Assembly (NCBI GenBank): GCA_024680795.1
Contig: JAILBR010000070.1
Coordinates: forward strand, 1-47,993
DNA from: Bacilli bacterium
Lineage (GTDB): Bacteria; Bacillota_I; Bacilli_A; RFN20; CAG-826
Direction of reading: 5' to 3'
DNA: 47,993 nucleotides
How positions within the stretch are numbered: position 1 is the stretch's first letter; every line of letters begins with the position of its first letter. The position numbers were made by a program, and so were the translations under genes. Shown in pieces: positions 44,776 to 47,993 of the stretch. The notes under the pieces are model-generated. The model saw nothing but the letters and a program-made list of their open reading frames with translations, ran no database searches and was not told the DNA's origin.

Positions 44776-45759
44776 ATGGCAGAAGAAAAACAAGAAAAGA
44801 TTCGTTCGATTTTCCAAGAACCATACGAAGGTCCAATCCTATCACTTAAAAATGTCGATATTACCTTTGGTAAAGGTGCTAAAGCATTTAAAGCAGTCAG
44901 CAACGCTACATTCGATATTTTCAAAGGTGAAACCGTTTCCTTAGTTGGTGAATCTGGTTCTGGTAAAACCACAATCGGTAGAGCTATTGTTAGAATTAAC
45001 AAATGCTCTGCTGGTGAAATCCTTTATAAAGGACATTGTATTTCTAAGAAATTATCTTATACAGATTCTCGTGAAGTCACCCGTCAAATTCAAATGGTCT
45101 TCCAAGATCCAGCTGCTTCCTTAAATGAAAGAGCTACTATCGAATATATTGTTAGTGAAGGTCTTATCAACTTCCGCTTATACAACAACGAAAAAGATAG
45201 AATGGAAAAAGTGGAAAAGGTCATCACTGAAGTCGGACTTCTTCCAGAACACTTAACAAGATATCCACATGAATTCTCTGGTGGTCAAAGACAACGTGTT
45301 GGTCTTGCTAGATCAATCGTTATGGAACCAGAATTCATCGTTGCTGATGAACCTATCTCTGCGCTTGACGTTTCTATTCGTGCTCAAGTGTTAAACTTAC
45401 TTAAAAAGTTCCAACAAGAGAGAGGACTTACCTACTTATTTATCGCTCACGACTTATCAATCGTCAGATTTATCTCTGATAGAATTGTCGTTATTCACCG
45501 TGGTGATATCGTGGAAATTGCGGAAACCGAAGAATTATTCGCTCACCCATTACATCCATACACAAAGTCCTTAATGTCAGCAATTCCTATTCCAGATCCA
45601 ATCTTGGAAAAGAAAAAGAAATTATATGTCTACGATGCCAGCATGCATGATTACCGTATCAATAAACCATCTTTAGTTGATATTGGCCACAACCACTTCG
45701 TGTTTGGCAACGAAAAAGAAATCGAAAATTATCGTAAGATAAGAGAAGAACAAGAATAA
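44776..45759 (+). CDS. oppF: Oligopeptide ABC transporter ATPase OppF
   Basis: The partner ATPase of OppD, of normal length (327 residues). Walker [10 protein letters not shown]-loop [13 protein letters not shown], signature [13 protein letters not shown], Walker [11 protein letters not shown] and the [12 protein letters not shown] end are all present. ATG 44776 is preferred (9-nt spacing from AGGAGG at 44761-44766) over the in-frame ATG at 44770. It is followed after 1 nt by the ApbE-like gene. Confidence 0.93.
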   Translation: MAEEKQEKIRSIFQEPYEGPILSLKNVDITFGKGAKAFKAVSNATFDIFKGETVSLVGESGSGKTTIGRAIVRINKCSAGEILYKGHCISKKLSYTDSREVTRQIQMVFQDPAASLNERATIEYIVSEGLINFRLYNNEKDRMEKVEKVITEVGLLPEHLTRYPHEFSGGQRQRVGLARSIVMEPEFIVADEPISALDVSIRAQVLNLLKKFQQERGLTYLFIAHDLSIVRFISDRIVVIHRGDIVEIAETEELFAHPLHPYTKSLMSAIPIPDPILEKKKKLYVYDASMHDYRINKPSLVDIGHNHFVFGNEKEIENYRKIREEQE

Positions 45760-45760
45760 G

Positions 45761-47029
45761 ATGAAAAACACAAACAAAGAAGATGAAGAGATAAAAATAT
45801 CGACTAAACATATGCCATTAAGGATAGTGCTATTTGTATTAGCACTAGCTGCCGCTGGTACTGCGTTTGCGATATTCTTCACTTCTTTGAATGAAAAGTC
45901 TGCTGGATATCAACGCATCACTGCAACACCAAAAAAAGAAGCACCAGCTTATCAGTTAAGTGTGGAAGCGATGTACTACCTTGACGGAAAATCCAGTGAC
46001 ATCAATGCAAAGATTGGCGAACTACAAACTGTTTTATCAGAAAATTTATTCACCATCTATGCAACCTTAGATGAGTATGGTAGCTATAACACCCATTCTT
46101 CCATCGGTGACTTAAATAAGCACATCGGACAAGAAGTGCAAGTGAGTGAATTGCTCTATACAACTCTAAAGAAAGCATATGATTATTCGGATAGTTATTC
46201 CAATTATTCGATATATGCTCAACCAATTTATGACTTCTGGGATAATATAACCCACCTAGACGCCGAAAGTCGTGTTAATCAAGATGTGGTTAATTATCCA
46301 GATAATCAGACTTACCTCAACGGTTTATTAACTTATTGTTGTAAGGAACATTGTACAGTTTCATTTTTAGAAGGAAACAAAATAAAAGTGGAATTGTCGA
46401 ACGAATACCGCACTTTTATTGAAGAAAATCAAGTTGAAAGCCCGGTACTATCGTTAAACATTCTTAAGGTTCCTCTTATGGTCGAGTATGTCAAAAACGT
46501 ATTTGAAGAAAGAGGATATAAGAATGGCTATCTCTTCACTCCAGATGACTATTCAGTTAACCTATCAGGACACAAAAAACTAGAGCATATATTCTATGTT
46601 GATCAGCCTGAAACTAGCTCATATCTTGTCGGCCTTAAAACAATGTATGAGGGTGGACATACTGGATATTCATCACTAAGATTTCATACTTATGCGGAGG
46701 ATGGGATATATAACTTTAAGAAAGATGATGTAACTTATTATCGTCATCTTAATCTCAATCTAACTTCTGGATTACCCAACCAACTAATTTCCAATTTGGT
46801 GGTTATTAAAGGTGACGAAGAAAAGATTGATGAATTAGCTCTTAAAGCTAATGAATTGAATAAAGATGAAAATCTAGAAGATTTATATACTAGATTGACA
46901 TCTAACGAATTTACTGGCTCAGCATTTATCGTTTCAAATAATAAAGATGATAAAATTGCTATCTCAAGTTCAATATTCGAAAAAACAACTATTGCACAAT
47001 CTATTGCGGAGCGTGTGATTCAAAAATAA
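45761..47029 (+). CDS. Membrane-anchored ApbE-like protein lacking catalytic motifs
   Basis: The 422-residue protein has a cytoplasmic tail, one membrane anchor (about 22-44) and an extracytoplasmic domain. The order of segments follows ApbE FMN transferases: an SIGDLNKHIGQEVQVSELLY helix, SIYAQPIYDFWDNI (like the GAFDPTVGPLVDLWG region), a mid segment, and RHLNLNLTSGLPNQLISNLV (like the H-x-ID-P-x-TG part). The usual GGIAKGYA motif, the glycine pair and the acidic metal site are not recognisable, so it is probably a pseudoenzyme. Its position suggests a part in peptide uptake or assembly of the transporter. It starts 1 nt after oppF. Confidence 0.6.
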   Translation: MKNTNKEDEEIKISTKHMPLRIVLFVLALAAAGTAFAIFFTSLNEKSAGYQRITATPKKEAPAYQLSVEAMYYLDGKSSDINAKIGELQTVLSENLFTIYATLDEYGSYNTHSSIGDLNKHIGQEVQVSELLYTTLKKAYDYSDSYSNYSIYAQPIYDFWDNITHLDAESRVNQDVVNYPDNQTYLNGLLTYCCKEHCTVSFLEGNKIKVELSNEYRTFIEENQVESPVLSLNILKVPLMVEYVKNVFEERGYKNGYLFTPDDYSVNLSGHKKLEHIFYVDQPETSSYLVGLKTMYEGGHTGYSSLRFHTYAEDGIYNFKKDDVTYYRHLNLNLTSGLPNQLISNLVVIKGDEEKIDELALKANELNKDENLEDLYTRLTSNEFTGSAFIVSNNKDDKIAISSSIFEKTTIAQSIAERVIQK

Positions 47030-47041
47030 GGAGGTCTCAAT

Positions 47042-47569
47042 ATGAAAAGACTTAAAAAATCATTCTCAGGCATTCTCTTCTGGAGTTATGTTCTATGGAT
47101 TTTTAGCGGAGTTATATTTGTTTTACTAGCCGTCAAGTTCTCAACTGTATTTGCTTGTATCTTGGCTGTCTTATACACATTTGTACTTGCTAGTATTATT
47201 ACTGGACACGTGTTCTTAAAGAAAACAAATATCGATTTATTTAAACTATTCATGTATATCGGCCTCGGTTCATTAGCGTTCTATATCTTAGGAGCTTTAC
47301 TTCTTGAGGTTATCTACACCGCACAAAAACAAGCTGCTGTATATGCATGGGTTATGATTGGCTTAGGTGTTGCTATCGGTGGCCTTATTGGTTGGAGATT
47401 CTTCGTTAAACTCAAAGCATTATTAACAAGCGAAGAATATCAAGAATATGTCGCTCTTGAAAAATATAAAAAAGAACAAGCGGCTATTGATAATCCTGAA
47501 CAACCTGTTGAAGAAGAAAAATCTGACGAAAATAAAGAAGAGCCAGAACAAAGTAAATCTGAAAAATAG
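47042..47569 (+). CDS. Four-helix membrane protein with acidic tail, unknown function
   Basis: The 175-residue protein has four hydrophobic segments (about 11-30, 33-54, 68-90 and 98-122) and a charged, Glu-rich C-terminal tail (about 138-175). No family is recognised. A GGAGG site precedes the ATG, and it is 12 nt from the ApbE-like gene, so it is likely the last gene of the opp operon before the terminator. Confidence 0.65.
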   Translation: MKRLKKSFSGILFWSYVLWIFSGVIFVLLAVKFSTVFACILAVLYTFVLASIITGHVFLKKTNIDLFKLFMYIGLGSLAFYILGALLLEVIYTAQKQAAVYAWVMIGLGVAIGGLIGWRFFVKLKALLTSEEYQEYVALEKYKKEQAAIDNPEQPVEEEKSDENKEEPEQSKSEK

Positions 47570-47572
47570 TTA

Positions 47573-47607
47573 TAAAAAAGAATTCGCGTTTATTCGCGAA
47601 TTTTCTT
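47573..47607 (+). terminator. Terminator at the end of the opp operon
   Basis: AATTCGCG (47581-47588) pairs with CGCGAATT (47595-47602) around a 6-nt loop, flanked by A residues and followed by TTCTTTT. The A/T symmetry suggests it could act in both directions. Confidence 0.88.
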
Positions 47608-47632
47608 TTCCTATATTTATTTTATAAATGGG

Positions 47633-47638
47633 TATAAA
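47633..47638 (+). promoter_or_regulatory. -10 box of the last gene
   Basis: TATAAA, about 29 nt before the ATG at 47667, with an AGAGG (47651-47655) between them. This gene therefore has a conventional short leader. Confidence 0.45.
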
Positions 47639-47666
47639 ATCATTTTTATGAGAGGTATTTAACATT

Positions 47667-47993
47667 ATGAAAAAGGAATTATCTCTAGTTTTAGAAACAT
47701 CTGAACAAGCCACAATCGCATTAGAAAGAGTGAAAAGAGAAGGATTTAATGCCACAGTTGTTAGCACAGAATCTCTTAGACATGCGGTTGATTATAGTCC
47801 AAACGATCATCACTTTTTTAATCTAAGACATTTTGAACAAAAAGAGATGCTCAATGGTATTCTTTGCATTTTCATCGTTGATGCAGACAAATTGGACATT
47901 CTTAAAAATATAATTAGAGAATGCACAAATTCATTTAGAAGTGTTAAAGGATTTATGTATTCTTCCTCAATTGATGATTACGAAGGTTCTTTC
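47667..47993 (+). CDS. Partial protein of unknown function, possible PII-like fold
   Basis: The reading frame from ATG 47667 is open to the window edge (109 residues so far), starting KKELSLVLETSEQATIALER. The alternation of strands and helices and a GILCIFIVDADKLDILKNII segment loosely resemble PII-like nucleotide sensors such as DarA, but no diagnostic motif is seen. No certain family. It is truncated by the window, not by a mutation. Confidence 0.55.
   Translation, partial: MKKELSLVLETSEQATIALERVKREGFNATVVSTESLRHAVDYSPNDHHFFNLRHFEQKEMLNGILCIFIVDADKLDILKNIIRECTNSFRSVKGFMYSSSIDDYEGSF

Overview
The window is A/T-rich bacterial DNA that uses TGA as a stop (plsX ends with TGA and Trp is TGG), so it is not read with the Mycoplasma code. 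From about 1.2 to 31.8 kb the gene order follows the Firmicutes/Bacilli backbone: fakA-recG-plsX-rnc-ftsY-ylxM-ffh-(rpsP-khpA-rimM-trmD)-rplS-lepB-rbgA-rnhB-dprA-topA-xerC-rpsB-tsf-pyrH-frr-uppS-cdsA-dxr-rseP-polC. Gram-positive PolC, FakA/YloV, KhpA and an unusually short 5S rRNA point to a reduced-genome, probably host-associated Bacilli lineage near the Mollicutes (RF39-, Erysipelotrichales- or Acholeplasma/Izemoplasma-like). The exact order is inference. Compared with Bacillus, several neighbours are missing: smc and acpP around rnc/ftsY, trmFO/clpQY/codY after topA, and proS before polC.

Layout. 1-1.13 kb: 3' end of a 23S rRNA and a 5S rRNA. 1.18-4.2 kb: a sugar-isomerase-like protein and fakA. 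4.2-10.6 kb: recG, plsX, rnc and the SRP genes. 10.6-12.4 kb: rpsP-khpA-rimM-trmD on the minus strand, a block that is normally co-directional here, so apparently inverted in place. 12.6-31.8 kb: translation, lipid/isoprenoid, secretion and replication housekeeping genes. 31.8-34.4 kb: tRNA-Pro(CGG), a membrane acyltransferase-like protein, an AMP-forming ligase and tRNA-Leu(CAG). 34.4-36.1 kb: two convergent regulator genes, HD-domain and STAS-domain, each broken by one frameshift, then a small membrane protein. 36.1-37.8 kb: a Na/Pi cotransporter. 38.0-47.6 kb: an oligopeptide ABC transporter locus (oppA, B, C, D, F), an ApbE-like protein without catalytic motifs and a four-helix membrane protein. 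47.67 kb to the end: a partial unknown gene.

The most unusual observation is in the Opp locus. The lipoprotein OppA appears to be circularly permuted: the segment that normally forms the C-terminus of family-5 binding proteins lies just after the signal peptide, and the protein ends where that segment would normally begin. The same locus encodes an OppD ATPase with roughly 240 extra residues between Walker A and the Q-loop, an OppB with a very large extracytoplasmic insert, and an ApbE-like pseudoenzyme. Together these suggest a specialised peptide-uptake machine.

Expression signals are compact. Several genes have a -10 hexamer only 7-12 nt before the ATG and no Shine-Dalgarno, implying leaderless mRNAs. 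Several terminator hairpins run directly into the ribosome-binding site or start of the next gene. rpsB, rplS and oppA have longer leaders that can fold into structures.
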